The notes beneath the pieces were generated by a model. That model did not search any database and was not told the DNA's origin. It saw only the letters and a list, made by a program, of their open reading frames with translations. A stretch of DNA of 64,000 bases from Bacteroidales bacterium (GTDB lineage Bacteria; Bacteroidota; Bacteroidia; Bacteroidales; UBA932): NCBI GenBank assembly GCA_015060245.1, contig SUYU01000003.1, positions 62,001 through 126,000 of the forward strand, given 5' to 3'. Shown one piece after another: positions 36,135 to 46,200 of the stretch; position 1 is the stretch's first letter, and every line of letters starts with the position of its first letter. The position numbers were made by a program, and so were the translations under genes.

Positions 36135-37310
36135 TTATTTTATTTCCGAAAGAATTTGCCAGATCTGATAAAGTCCTCTTGGTACATGGAAGCAGCCCTT
36201 CCACTTTCCGCCCTTCAATGGAAGCAGTACCTCTCCCCTGCGGTTGAGATAACCGTACCATTCAGGATATTCATGATCCTTGAAATTCTTCCACATGTAG
36301 TCATGAAGTTTCATGAACCAGTCAAGGCATTTTTCATTGCCTGTAAGTTGATAACCCTTGATCATTGCAATTGCAGACTCAAGATGAACCCACCACAATT
36401 TCTGGTCCCATTCCAACTGCTGTTGAGGATAGCCCTTGCAATCAAGGAAGTAGAAGATTCCGCCATACTCCTTGTCCCATCCATACTCAATTACGTCAAG
36501 GGCAATCTTTACGCACTTCTCAATAAGGGCATTGTCATTGCGGCGAATTCCAAGGTTCATCATGAACCACAGTGCCTCAAGATCGTGGCCAGGATTGATC
36601 ACGCGGCCCTCGAAACAATCTACAGGTGTTCCGTCAGGAGCAACATTTTCAAGCATTACGCCCAAATCAGGCTGATAGAAAACATTAAGGATCTCAGCAA
36701 GACACTCATCAATTGTTGTATCAAGAAGAGACTTGTCTTCAATGATGTTCTCAACCTCAAGAGCCATATTGCAGATGATCATAGGAAGTGCAAAGCCTTT
36801 CATAGGTCTTGTTCCAGGATATGATTTTTCCCAACGTCCCTTTGGATCGTTGCGGCGGTCAAGTATCCTTTGGAAAGTCTTGAGCGCAATCTCCTTGTAC
36901 TCCTCGCTTCCTGTAGCCTGTGCCAATTGTGCAAATGCCATACAGGCAAATGTATTTGAGAATATATTGTATGGCTGGATGATTGGTTTACCCTCCCTTG
37001 TTACAGAGAAATAGAAATCGTAGTTACCGTCGTGACCATATTTTTTCAGGAATTCTCCGCCCTGCACCGCACAGTCAAGCCACTGCTGATTGCGTTCTAC
37101 CTTATTGTAAAGCATGGCGAACATCCACACCTCACGTCCCTGCAACCAAATGAACTTGTCGGTATCAAATATGCTTCCGTCGCGGTTAAGACAGGAAAAA
37201 TATCCACCGAACTCCTTGTCCTGACTCTTTTCAAGCCAAAAAGGGAGACAATTCTCTCTCAGTTCCTTTTCATACTGAGAAGCCAATTCTTTAAAGTCAA
37301 TCTTTGTCAT
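36135..37310 (-). CDS. AGE family sugar epimerase/isomerase
   Basis: A 391-residue cytoplasmic (alpha/alpha)6-barrel enzyme without signal peptide. QGREVWMFAMLYN (Arg59), NPGHDLEALWFMM (His242) and WWVHLESAI (His309) match the active-site residues of the N-acylglucosamine 2-epimerase superfamily. Members interconvert GlcNAc/ManNAc, glucose/mannose or the reducing end of cellobiose/mannobiose, so the substrate is not decided by sequence. Being the only clearly cytoplasmic enzyme of the eight-gene unit, it probably handles the imported sugar. Confidence 0.9.
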   Translation of the reverse strand: MTKIDFKELASQYEKELRENCLPFWLEKSQDKEFGGYFSCLNRDGSIFDTDKFIWLQGREVWMFAMLYNKVERNQQWLDCAVQGGEFLKKYGHDGNYDFYFSVTREGKPIIQPYNIFSNTFACMAFAQLAQATGSEEYKEIALKTFQRILDRRNDPKGRWEKSYPGTRPMKGFALPMIICNMALEVENIIEDKSLLDTTIDECLAEILNVFYQPDLGVMLENVAPDGTPVDCFEGRVINPGHDLEALWFMMNLGIRRNDNALIEKCVKIALDVIEYGWDKEYGGIFYFLDCKGYPQQQLEWDQKLWWVHLESAIAMIKGYQLTGNEKCLDWFMKLHDYMWKNFKDHEYPEWYGYLNRRGEVLLPLKGGKWKGCFHVPRGLYQIWQILSEIK

Positions 37311-37334
37311 TTATATAATAACTTAAATTACCAA

Positions 37335-38831
37335 TTATAGTGTTTCCAAATACTTGTCTATTGCCCTTTCAAAATCATCCCAATAGTCATGCATCCTCAC
37401 ATGGCACAAATCAAAGATAAAGAGACCGTCGGATGAGTTTATACATGCGTTGACGATATCGGGCATCAGACTGCCCTGACCGCCATTTTCAAATCCGGAA
37501 CCATTTCCTATATCAGGTCCTCCTGCATATGGTACATTTGCAAGTTTTACACCTGCCTGCTTGCAGAAACCCTGCATTGTCCACTCGCTGCTGCCCCAAA
37601 TTGATCTGGTACCGGCATATGCTCCAATGAACATGAAGTCGCAGTGGTCGGCATAACCGTAGTTGCTGTAATCATCCAATGCCCAGTTGTAGTTGCTGCG
37701 TGCATTATATGTAGGATGTGCCCAGTTTACACCTGACGGATAATATGAGTTGTACCAGCCGCCCACATAGCATCCGAACCTTATCTTCGAATTTACGGAG
37801 TGTACCTTATTAGAGGCCTTCTCAACAAAATCATGAATCATTTTGGCTCTGAAAGACATCCATTTTTTCTGCATATCCGTAACCGGATTCGAGAGAGCGT
37901 TCTGACCCGGCGCAAATATGTCACCTGGCCAATTCTCAACCTTTGAGCCGAGATATTTTTCAAACTTCTCCCTGGACTCTGCTGAAAAATCGCCGAGCAT
38001 ATCATCATCGGAATATCGGCATCTGTCGAGCACAATACCGTCAAGGTCCTTGTATGAAGCCAAATCTTCAAGAAGATCAAGCAAATAATTGACCACAGCA
38101 TCATTGGCAGGATTAAGGAAACGGGTAGCGGCTCTGTCGGTCTGGTCCATGGTATTGACCAAACCCTTGTCGGTATTTATAACCACAGCCCAATCCTTCT
38201 TTGACGCATCGTTGAAAAGGAATCCGTCATATCCAAGGCCATACGGACACATGCATCCTCCAACCATTGTATTGATTGACGCATTTACCCTCAATCCCAC
38301 TTTATGGCCCTCCTCTATGAAAGTCTGCAAATAATCGAATGTGGCTGTTCTCTCCACCCATACATATCCTTTTGAAGTCCATGCATCCACTCTTTTAAGG
38401 GCAGCCTCCGTATCAGAATTGAAAAGCACACCCGAATTCGTAGGACGTACATCAACAATCACATCAGTGAAGCCCATTTTAGCCACTCTTGCAAGATCTG
38501 CAGCAATATACTCCTTGTCATTGGCATAGTACTGGAAGTTTGCCGCAGCATCAATCCAGATATATCTTGGTTTGCCTTTGAAGACTCCAGGAGTTGGAAT
38601 TTCCGGCTCTGGATCCGGTTCTGGCTCTGGCTCTGGCTCTGGCTCAGGTTCCGGTTCGGGTTCCGGCTCCGGATCCTGTCCAGGCTCCTCTTTAGGATCC
38701 TCTTCAGGATTCTTTTCCTGTTCATTCCATTCAGGATTCCAGAGATGTTCAGGCTCTTTCTCTATGCATGAAGCCATAAGAACAACCATCAAGAGTGTTA
38801 CAAACAGATATTTAATAAATCTCATATTCAT
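37335..38831 (-). CDS. GHL10-like putative glycosidase lipoprotein with Pro-Glu linker
   Basis: A 498-residue lipoprotein: lipobox ending LMASC (Cys22), an acidic tether with repeated Pro-Glu (about 48-76), then a (beta/alpha)8-type domain (about 88-498). Features shared with the paralogue at 46492-47823: IWIDAAAN at the start, DVIVDVRPTNSG, LNPAN, DGIVLDRCRYSDD, IHDFVEKAS, GGWYNSYYPSGVNWA. This resembles the glycosyl-hydrolase-like 10 (GHL10, formerly DUF187) group; the Asp-Arg-x-Arg-Tyr strand probably carries an active-site carboxylate. The first ATG overlaps the upstream stop by one base; ATG 38825 is an alternative. Confidence 0.82.
   Translation of the reverse strand: MNMRFIKYLFVTLLMVVLMASCIEKEPEHLWNPEWNEQEKNPEEDPKEEPGQDPEPEPEPEPEPEPEPEPEPDPEPEIPTPGVFKGKPRYIWIDAAANFQYYANDKEYIAADLARVAKMGFTDVIVDVRPTNSGVLFNSDTEAALKRVDAWTSKGYVWVERTATFDYLQTFIEEGHKVGLRVNASINTMVGGCMCPYGLGYDGFLFNDASKKDWAVVINTDKGLVNTMDQTDRAATRFLNPANDAVVNYLLDLLEDLASYKDLDGIVLDRCRYSDDDMLGDFSAESREKFEKYLGSKVENWPGDIFAPGQNALSNPVTDMQKKWMSFRAKMIHDFVEKASNKVHSVNSKIRFGCYVGGWYNSYYPSGVNWAHPTYNARSNYNWALDDYSNYGYADHCDFMFIGAYAGTRSIWGSSEWTMQGFCKQAGVKLANVPYAGGPDIGNGSGFENGGQGSLMPDIVNACINSSDGLFIFDLCHVRMHDYWDDFERAIDKYLETL
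38601..38685 (-). repeat. In-frame hexamer repeat encoding a Pro-Glu linker
   Basis: Tandem six-base units (GAGCCA/GAACCG variants on the coding strand) encode roughly a dozen Pro-Glu/Pro-Asp pairs between the lipid anchor and the catalytic domain of the GHL10-like enzyme. Because units are six bases, copy-number change would alter linker length, not reading frame. Confidence 0.85.
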
Positions 38832-39928
38832 TACTTAAGCATTAAAGTACTCGCAACAGCCCTCTGTGAGCCATCCGATACTTTTATAGTTTCTTTTCCA
38901 TTAACAAGCATGCAACTTGATCCGCCACCGTCAAGGTTAATGGCCTCAACACAACCAAGAGCAATCATAATATTTGCAACATCCGCTGTAGTAAGTCCAT
39001 ATACACCCTCTGTCTTTTGACGTCCCTCACAGACAAAAAATATCATCTTGTTGTCTGCAGTAACACCAATGGCTGTACGTGGAGCATCAATATCCGGGCC
39101 AATACCTGATGTGCCGTTGAAAAGTTCATATTCGTAACTGTTTACAAACTTTCCTCCGCGGACAAGCAGCGGGCCGCCGCCTATACCGATTGTTGCAGAT
39201 AGTCTCTCTGCTCCTTGTGGATATGTCGATGAAGGGACTGCCATTGGAGATGCCCCCCATTTGTTCTCAGCAGGCTGTGGATATACATAATCAACAGCAT
39301 CATTGTTGTTGTAGTAAGTCCATACAGCCTCAAAAGTACCGTTTCCATATCCAAGAAGGGCAGCACGTGTAGGATAGTATATCTTCTTCCAATCCTCCGA
39401 TGCATAGTTTATGTTGTGCGCAAGCACCACACTGTCCCTTACGGCAAGGCTTGATGTATAATTTTTGCTTCCCGATGAGTAGAAGAAACCTCCATTGATC
39501 ACAACCGGCCACTTGCTCTCTGAATAGACTTTTGATGGAGTCTTGAATGACTCGGTTGTACCGTCAATTTCAGGATCTGAAATGCTCCACAAATCAAAAG
39601 TTACAGAAGAGAGGTCTGCTACTGCTATATAGGCAATAATCATCTTGTCAAGCGACTTTGCAGGAGATTTGTACACCTTTATGCCAGAAGGCAATGTGCC
39701 GTAATCGGAGGTTACCTCCTTCCAATTTGCAAGTACAGGCTCAACATTCACCACCTCTTCAACAATAGTGGTATCCTGTGGCTGATCCTGCGGTTGGTCT
39801 TGTGGCTGGTCTTGCGGTGTATCCTGCGGATCATCCCACTCCCACTCAGGTCCGGAATCCTTTCCGTCGCATCCTATTGCAAAGGATGCAACGATTAAAG
39901 AAAGGAATATCAGTTTAAGCAATTTCAT
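38831..39928 (-). CDS. Phosphodiester glycosidase (NAGPA domain) lipoprotein
   Basis: A 365-residue lipoprotein (start 39928; lipobox ending FAIGC, Cys20). A Gln-Pro-Gln-Asp linker (about 30-54) leads to a NAGPA-type domain (about 70-365): PVVINGGFF, GIGGGPLLV, PRTAIGVTADNKMIFFVCEGRQ and AINLDGGGSSCMLVNG. The domain is named after the mammalian 'uncovering enzyme' that removes GlcNAc from GlcNAc-1-P-6-mannose, i.e. cuts a sugar-phosphodiester. Presence in a SusC/SusD unit argues for a phosphodiester-linked glycan as substrate. It starts 2 bases after the DUF5018 gene. Confidence 0.9.
   Translation of the reverse strand: MKLLKLIFLSLIVASFAIGCDGKDSGPEWEWDDPQDTPQDQPQDQPQDQPQDTTIVEEVVNVEPVLANWKEVTSDYGTLPSGIKVYKSPAKSLDKMIIAYIAVADLSSVTFDLWSISDPEIDGTTESFKTPSKVYSESKWPVVINGGFFYSSGSKNYTSSLAVRDSVVLAHNINYASEDWKKIYYPTRAALLGYGNGTFEAVWTYYNNNDAVDYVYPQPAENKWGASPMAVPSSTYPQGAERLSATIGIGGGPLLVRGGKFVNSYEYELFNGTSGIGPDIDAPRTAIGVTADNKMIFFVCEGRQKTEGVYGLTTADVANIMIALGCVEAINLDGGGSSCMLVNGKETIKVSDGSQRAVASTLMLK
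39774..39836 (-). repeat. Tandem repeat encoding a Gln-Pro-Gln-Asp linker
   Basis: Twelve-base units on the coding strand encode repeated (D)QPQ near residues 30-54 of the phosphodiester glycosidase, forming a flexible tether from the outer membrane. Confidence 0.8.
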
Positions 39929-39930
39929 GA

Positions 39931-41607
39931 CTATAGTTGAACGCAATCTGCAGAGAATCCTCCAATTACACCACAGTTGTGGTCAAAATAGTAGATGAAC
40001 ATCTTGAAGCCGTCTGGAGCAACACCTATTACAACATCAGCCGCTGCAACACCTGCTGCTGCCTGCTGGTACCACTCTATTGAACTTCCGGTAGTCATGA
40101 CAGGTTTCAAATCTGCGATTGTTGCAGGAGATGCAATGTCATATACTGAAAGGATAGGACCGACACCCCACATTGGGAAGTGGCTTGTGACAAGGTGTGC
40201 ACAATATGTGGCATTATTGAAATGCTTGGTATCCAAACAGTTGCTATTATAGTTACCATTAGCAACCATTGCTGATTGTGCAGCGAGTTTGTTACCCTTG
40301 AAGTAGTTGAGTGTATTCTGTGAGTAGTGTGTTTCAATAACACCGTCAGCAGGGTTTGTTGAAACAGGAACCACTTTGGCAGCATTTGTTGGAGCAGCAG
40401 CCCATGAAATGCCTGCGCCCGACATGTCAACAACCTCTGAAGATACAACAGTACCGCCTGATACTGTCAAATATGAGAAGCGGCTTGCCTCTGTAACACC
40501 AACAATACCCTCATGTGTAAGAACAATTGAAGCGCTTGAATTAACATCTCCAATCACCCTGATATTGTGACCTGCAGGAACATCAGTAGTATTAGTGTAT
40601 GAGTACAACAAAACAGGAGCCTCAGTTACTGAAGCAGTCTTGTAGATGTTTATAACTCCACCACCTTCTGCATAGTTTGAAATGAGAATATTTCCGGCAT
40701 CATCACTTGTTATACCGTCAGCAACTGCTGAACCAAGGTTGATCTGACCCAACTTCTCACCAGTCTGGCCATTCAAATAAACAGGAGCAGTACCGTTTCC
40801 AAGTGAAACTACAAGATTACCGTCACTGAATGCCATAGAAGGATAAACCATCTCTGTGTAAGCAGGGAAACCAAGACGTGATACAGGCTCAAAGTTGAAC
40901 AACTGCTTGATTGATTTGTCATTGAAACCGTAAGGTATCTTGCTTGGAGTTCTCTTGGTAATTGTATATTTGGCCTCTGTTACACCATCATGCGCAACAA
41001 CGGTAACAACCTGAGGCTCATTATAATTACGTGGAATGCTCAAATCCTCCTTGATTGTAGCATGCGCACAAGGAACCGCTTTGGCAGAATAGTTGCTCAA
41101 ATCATCAACTGAGAAGAGATAAATCTCCCTCTTTTCATTATTTACGAAACCCTCCAAAAGATAAGGCTCTGTAAGTTTGAATGACTGCAAATCACATTTT
41201 GAAGATTTTTTTCTCTTGCCTGTAATGATGATCTGCCTTGACTCACCATTTGCATTGGTGTAGACAAACTTGTTCTCCTGAGTAAGGTCAAGTACCGAAA
41301 GTGGAGGATAAATGCTGCAATCGTATGCAAGTTCAGCCCTTACACGCACTGCAGTCATATAGATCAAAGTGGCATCCTCTGACTCTTCAGGGTAATACCA
41401 TGGAATAGGAATCTCGTAATAGTCTGTATTCTCATCCTCTACGACATATCTTGCCAAAACCTGATCAGCAAACTTTCCGAAAGTAAAATATGCCTCAAGG
41501 CTTGTGATTCCTTGGCGCTCTGTAGTCGGCTCCACAAAATCAGGTTTCTGACATGCAGAGAAACATACAAGAACAGCAAAAACTACTAAATAATATATCT
41601 TTTTCAT
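39931..41607 (-). CDS. DUF5018-domain surface lipoprotein
   Basis: A 558-residue lipoprotein from ATG 41607 (lipobox ending CFSAC, Cys19). The N-terminal half (about 30-215) shows the DUF5018 pattern (ITSLEAYFTFG, FVYTNANGESRQIIITGKRK, GVTEAKYTITKRTPS). The C-terminal half (about 225-558), with YLNGQTGEKLGQINLG, DDAGNILISNYAEG and NIRVIGDVN, matches the end half of the BACON lipoprotein at 34479-36098. Placed right after SusD, it is likely a cell-surface glycan-binding protein of the SusE/F type. Confidence 0.85.
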   Translation of the reverse strand: MKKIYYLVVFAVLVCFSACQKPDFVEPTTERQGITSLEAYFTFGKFADQVLARYVVEDENTDYYEIPIPWYYPEESEDATLIYMTAVRVRAELAYDCSIYPPLSVLDLTQENKFVYTNANGESRQIIITGKRKKSSKCDLQSFKLTEPYLLEGFVNNEKREIYLFSVDDLSNYSAKAVPCAHATIKEDLSIPRNYNEPQVVTVVAHDGVTEAKYTITKRTPSKIPYGFNDKSIKQLFNFEPVSRLGFPAYTEMVYPSMAFSDGNLVVSLGNGTAPVYLNGQTGEKLGQINLGSAVADGITSDDAGNILISNYAEGGGVINIYKTASVTEAPVLLYSYTNTTDVPAGHNIRVIGDVNSSASIVLTHEGIVGVTEASRFSYLTVSGGTVVSSEVVDMSGAGISWAAAPTNAAKVVPVSTNPADGVIETHYSQNTLNYFKGNKLAAQSAMVANGNYNSNCLDTKHFNNATYCAHLVTSHFPMWGVGPILSVYDIASPATIADLKPVMTTGSSIEWYQQAAAGVAAADVVIGVAPDGFKMFIYYFDHNCGVIGGFSADCVQL

Positions 41608-41624
41608 GTTCACTCAATTAATGA

Positions 41625-43280
41625 TTATTTCCACTCTGGATACTGATCCACGAGTTTGTTACTTGTAAGTTCAGAAGTTGGCATAGGGAATCTGTACAAT
41701 TTCTCAGGGAAGTTTCTGTCCTTATCATCTACAGAAACATACTCATAAGTAAATGTATTGCCATCTTTTGTAATCTTCAGGCCATGAAGTTGGTAACCTG
41801 ACAATCCTTCTGGGTATGCCTTGTGTGCAACCTCCCATCTGCGTAGATCCCAGTACCAGTGACCCTCGTAAGCAAGTTCAATCTTACGCTCCTGACGGAT
41901 TGCGTTCCAAAGATTCTCACCGCTCTTTGAAGTGTATGGAAGACCAACTCTGTCACGCACTGCCTTAACAGCATCGTTTGCAGGACCCTCCTGACCCAAG
42001 CGGTAGCAAGCCTCAGCCTTGTTCAATAGAACCTCTGCATATCTGATAATAGGAATTGGCTGTACACTACCCTTCTCAGTGATTACATTGTGACCTTCAT
42101 CAACAAGTTTTCTCAAATAGTAACCGGTTGTAGAACGGCCCATAGGTTCACGCTCAATATTCCACTGGCACCAGCCATCTTTACCACCTACAAAAGACTC
42201 AATCTTGCGGCCTTTCCAACTTGCCTGGTTATAAAGTATTGAAGCATGGAATCTTGGCTCAAGCAACTCGTATGGAGGAGTGTTTGTTGTTGTTCCGTGC
42301 CACTCAGTCCAATCAGGGAAACCACCTGTTGCAAGTTCATATGACTCAACCATCTCCTGTGTTGGAGTACCGTAACCGCCACCTGCTTCACCATTTGCAT
42401 AGTAGTCAGCACCAGGTGTGTAGTAGAAATCGAAATCATGGGTAACATTCTGGGTACGATCAAAAAGATACTCAAGAATAATCTCGTTGTTGCCCTCGGC
42501 TGCTGTAACCTGATATGAGTCCTGATAGTTTTTCATCAGGCCATATCCAAGTTTCTGAACCTCGTCTGCAGCATTCTTGGCAACCTCCCAACGCTCTGCA
42601 TACAACATTGTCCTTGAAAGCATTGCCCAAGCAGCACCACGGCTCAAACGTCCCTTTGCAGCAGATCTGTCGGGAAGATTTGCAGCAGCATACTCAAGAT
42701 CTGACTGGATGAAGTTCCATCCCTCCTCTTCTGTGCTGACAGCCTTGTCCTTCACGATGTTCTCCATATTCTCATCGTAGATGATGACATCCTTGTATCT
42801 CTTGACCATGTCAAAATAGAGGAATGCACGCATAAAACGCAACTCTGCAGAGAGACGCACCTTATCCTCTTCAGACATCTGGCCATATTTGTAAAGTTCA
42901 TAGATTGCCTGGTTTGTCTTACGGATGGCGCTATAATTTGAACTCCAGTAACCCATGTATGAATCTACATAACTTGCTGTAATTGTAGTAGCATCTCCGT
43001 ATGAGAACTCACTTGGAAGGTAACACATTGAGTTATAGTTGTAAGAACCATACTTCAACTGGTCTGTCAATGCCTCGGTCAAGCCCATTTGGCTCTGGCT
43101 TACTGTGAGGTCATAAATATAACTGTATATAAAATTCACCGCATACTCAGCATTCTGGGTATTCTCCCAGATCACCTTGTCAGAGACTCTGTCAGGAGGT
43201 GTCAGATCAAGAAAACTGCTGCACGATGCAATATTGAATGAGATTGCTGCAATCAATATTCCTTTGATTATATTTTTCAT
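41625..43280 (-). CDS. SusD/RagB family outer-membrane glycan-binding lipoprotein
   Basis: A 551-residue SusD-like lipoprotein (ATG 43280; lipobox ending NIASC, Cys20). It has the N-terminal FLDLTPPDRVSDKVIW segment, helical TPR-like region with AELRFMRAFLYFDMVKRY, and the C-terminal block RYAEVLLNKAEACYRLG...IRQERKIELAYEGHWYWDLRRW. SusD forms the lid over SusC and delivers glycan to the pore. It lies 7-14 bases after susC. Ligand not predictable. Confidence 0.97.
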   Translation of the reverse strand: MKNIIKGILIAAISFNIASCSSFLDLTPPDRVSDKVIWENTQNAEYAVNFIYSYIYDLTVSQSQMGLTEALTDQLKYGSYNYNSMCYLPSEFSYGDATTITASYVDSYMGYWSSNYSAIRKTNQAIYELYKYGQMSEEDKVRLSAELRFMRAFLYFDMVKRYKDVIIYDENMENIVKDKAVSTEEEGWNFIQSDLEYAAANLPDRSAAKGRLSRGAAWAMLSRTMLYAERWEVAKNAADEVQKLGYGLMKNYQDSYQVTAAEGNNEIILEYLFDRTQNVTHDFDFYYTPGADYYANGEAGGGYGTPTQEMVESYELATGGFPDWTEWHGTTTNTPPYELLEPRFHASILYNQASWKGRKIESFVGGKDGWCQWNIEREPMGRSTTGYYLRKLVDEGHNVITEKGSVQPIPIIRYAEVLLNKAEACYRLGQEGPANDAVKAVRDRVGLPYTSKSGENLWNAIRQERKIELAYEGHWYWDLRRWEVAHKAYPEGLSGYQLHGLKITKDGNTFTYEYVSVDDKDRNFPEKLYRFPMPTSELTSNKLVDQYPEWK

Positions 43281-43293
43281 TTTCAAAATTGTT

Positions 43294-46200
43294 TTAGAAT
43301 GTTAATGTAATACCTCCCATAAGAAGACGCTGTTGTGGATAATAACCGTTGTTTACACCTGGAGACTCAGGGTCAATACCCTCTGGAAGTCCGTCAATTG
43401 TAAAGATGTTCTGTCCCTCAACAAAGAATCTTAAGGTCTTGACACCTATCCTTGATGTTATATTTGTAGGAATTGTATAACCGAGTTGTGCTGTTTTAAG
43501 ACGTACATACTTACCATCTTTCAACCAGAATGTCGATGCAAGACCATTGTCTCCACCATGACCTGGAGCACCAAGTGTTATACGAGGGAATGTTCCGTCT
43601 GGGTTGTAGATGCTGTATGCATTCTCAACAAGGAACAATGGTGAGTTTGCACCCTCTTTGAATGTCTGTGTCCACACTGTATTGTCATCGTTACCATTAT
43701 AATATGTACCGGTCAATGATACGTCAAACAACGCACCACCTGTGAACTGGGCATTGAAATCAAATCCGTTCCAAGTGAAATCAAGGTTCAAACCATAAGT
43801 AAGTTGCGGACGGTTAGGGCGTCCTACAAGACCCTTGTCATCATAACCGATCTTGCCGTCACCATTCAAGTCAACATATTTGATATCACCCACACATGGA
43901 CGTGTTCCGAACCATGCTGAGTTGTCAATCTCCTCCTCACTTCTGAAAAGGCCATCTGCTTTCCACGCAAGGAATGATCCTACAGGTTTGCCTGTAAGTT
44001 TCCAGATTTCAGGAGAGTTAGGCTCGTCAGAGTAGATTAGCCAACGTGTTTTGGCATATGTAACACTGGCACTGATTCCATAATAGAATGGTTTTCCTCC
44101 AACCATAACTGTGTTACGGTGTGACACCATTACATCAATACCTTTAGTATCAAGTGATTCCTTGTTCACAACTGTAGCATAGTATCCACCCATTGATGAT
44201 GGGAATCCGGAACCCTGTGCTGTCAACATATCGTATGTCCAGTTGTAGAATCCGTCAACCTCAAAGCCCAATTTTTCATTCCACAAAGTTGCGTCAAAAC
44301 CGGCATTCCAAGAGAGTGTCTTCTCCCAAGTAAGGTCAGGATTTGGTACCAACGCAGCCTGATATGCAGGGTTGCTTGTAAATGAGCCGCCATTATATCC
44401 GCCAAAAACGACCTTGTTGCCCCATTGTGTATATGAACTCAAGAATGTGTATGGAGCAGCATTGTCATTACCAAGAAGACCTACTGAAGCCCTGATCTTC
44501 AAATTGTCAAGGAATGATGCATTTTGCATCCAAGGCTCTTTTGACATAATCCAACCCAAAGATGCAGAAGGGAAGAATCCCCAACGTGTATCTGCCATAC
44601 CTGCAAACTTGTATGAACCGTCATAACGGCCTGTAAATTCTGCCAAATATTTGGAATCATAATCATATCTTGCCCTGAATACGTAACCGGCAGAACGTGA
44701 AATTGAACTCCAGCCATCTATAGGTGATTTTGTAGGTTTACCATTTGAAAGTTCCGGAAGAGAAGCAAACGGAAGTTCCTGTGCATATGCGCTCAAGCCA
44801 TTGCCTTTATAATCACGTACCTCCAACAATGCAAGAAGATCAATATTATGTTTGCCGAATGAGTTTGTATAAGCGATGCTTCCCTGACCAATCAAATTGA
44901 ATGAGTATACAGTTCCTTCGCCAAGTTCCACACCATTACCTACACCACGTGGATCAGCCATTTCAACCCATTGTCCTGCGCTGTAGCACATCAAATAATA
45001 TGGAGTGTTCAAATTCTTGTTGTATGAGTTTGAATAGTCGAACGAACCTGAAACCTTAAGTTGAAGGCCCTCTACCCATGGAACATCATAAGAGAGTGTA
45101 ACATTTGTTGAAACATCCACAGCCTTTGTCTTTTTATATCCCGACTCATAGATTGCAGCAAGCGGGCTCTGAGGATGAGATGTATTCTTCTTTTGTGATG
45201 CAGTGTAAAGGCCATTGTATTTTACTGGCAAGTAAGGGTGCATCATGATTGTCTGGTTTGCAATTGAAAGCCAACCTGTTTCAGAACCCATATCAGAACC
45301 TCCTGTTGAGAATGCAGGTGTACTACGGTCTGAAATCACACCTGAAATACCCAACTTGAAGTGGAAATTCTCTGCAAAGTCAGACTCAATGTTTGCACGG
45401 AGGTTGTATCTGTTGTAATCATAGTTGTCTATATTACCTTTTTGTCCAAGATAACCGAATGATGTAAAGTAACGGGTCTTCTCATTACCGCCCTGTACAG
45501 TTACGTTATGTTTCTGGGTAAAACCTGTACCGAATACTTTATCAATATAGTTGACGTTGTCCCAACCGTCTGTAGGGTCACCGTTTGTCATCATTGCTAC
45601 CTGATCCTGTGTGAAGTATGGAACATAATCCTGCTCACTTGCAATGGCACCTGATGCCAACTGGTCCATCATCTGCGCTACATTATAATAGTATGCGAAC
45701 TGCGGACCATCCATGAATTTAGGGAAGTTTGCATTGAGTGATGCTCCCAAAGATGCATTGTAGGTAATCTTTGTGCTTCCCTTCTCACCTTTCTTTGTTG
45801 TAATGATGATCACACCACCTGAAGCCTGAAGACCGTAAACAGCAGCCGAAGCACCATCTTTAAGTACTGAAACGCTCTCAATATCGTTAGGATCCAAATC
45901 GTTGATGTTTGCAACAGGGAATCCGTCAACAACATAAGATACGGCGTTTACCGAACCTCTGATTCGGAGGGCTGCCTGGTCAAGGCCCGGCTCACCTGAC
46001 TCCTGAACTGAAGAGATACCTGGAAGACGTCCTGCAAGAAGTTGGGATACGTTTGTAGAAGGAGCCTTCATGAGTTCCTCACCCTTCATTACAGAGACTG
46101 CACTTGTAAGTGATGATTTCTTCTGGGTACCGTAACCTACCACCACAATATCCTGAAGAGTTTCAATGTCATCCTGCATAGATACGTTATAAACGGCTCT

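Noticed and set aside
36114-36824. 236-residue open frame on the + strand
   Set aside because: Antisense to the AGE epimerase, whose active-site motifs fix the coding strand.
38601-38685. Short direct repeats considered as a CRISPR array
   Set aside because: Units are contiguous six-base repeats inside a coding frame, with no spacers and no cas genes nearby.
38572-38838. 88-residue frame with a Gly-Ser repeat on the + strand
   Set aside because: It is the complement of the Pro-Glu linker repeat of the GHL10-like lipoprotein, not a real Gly-Ser protein.
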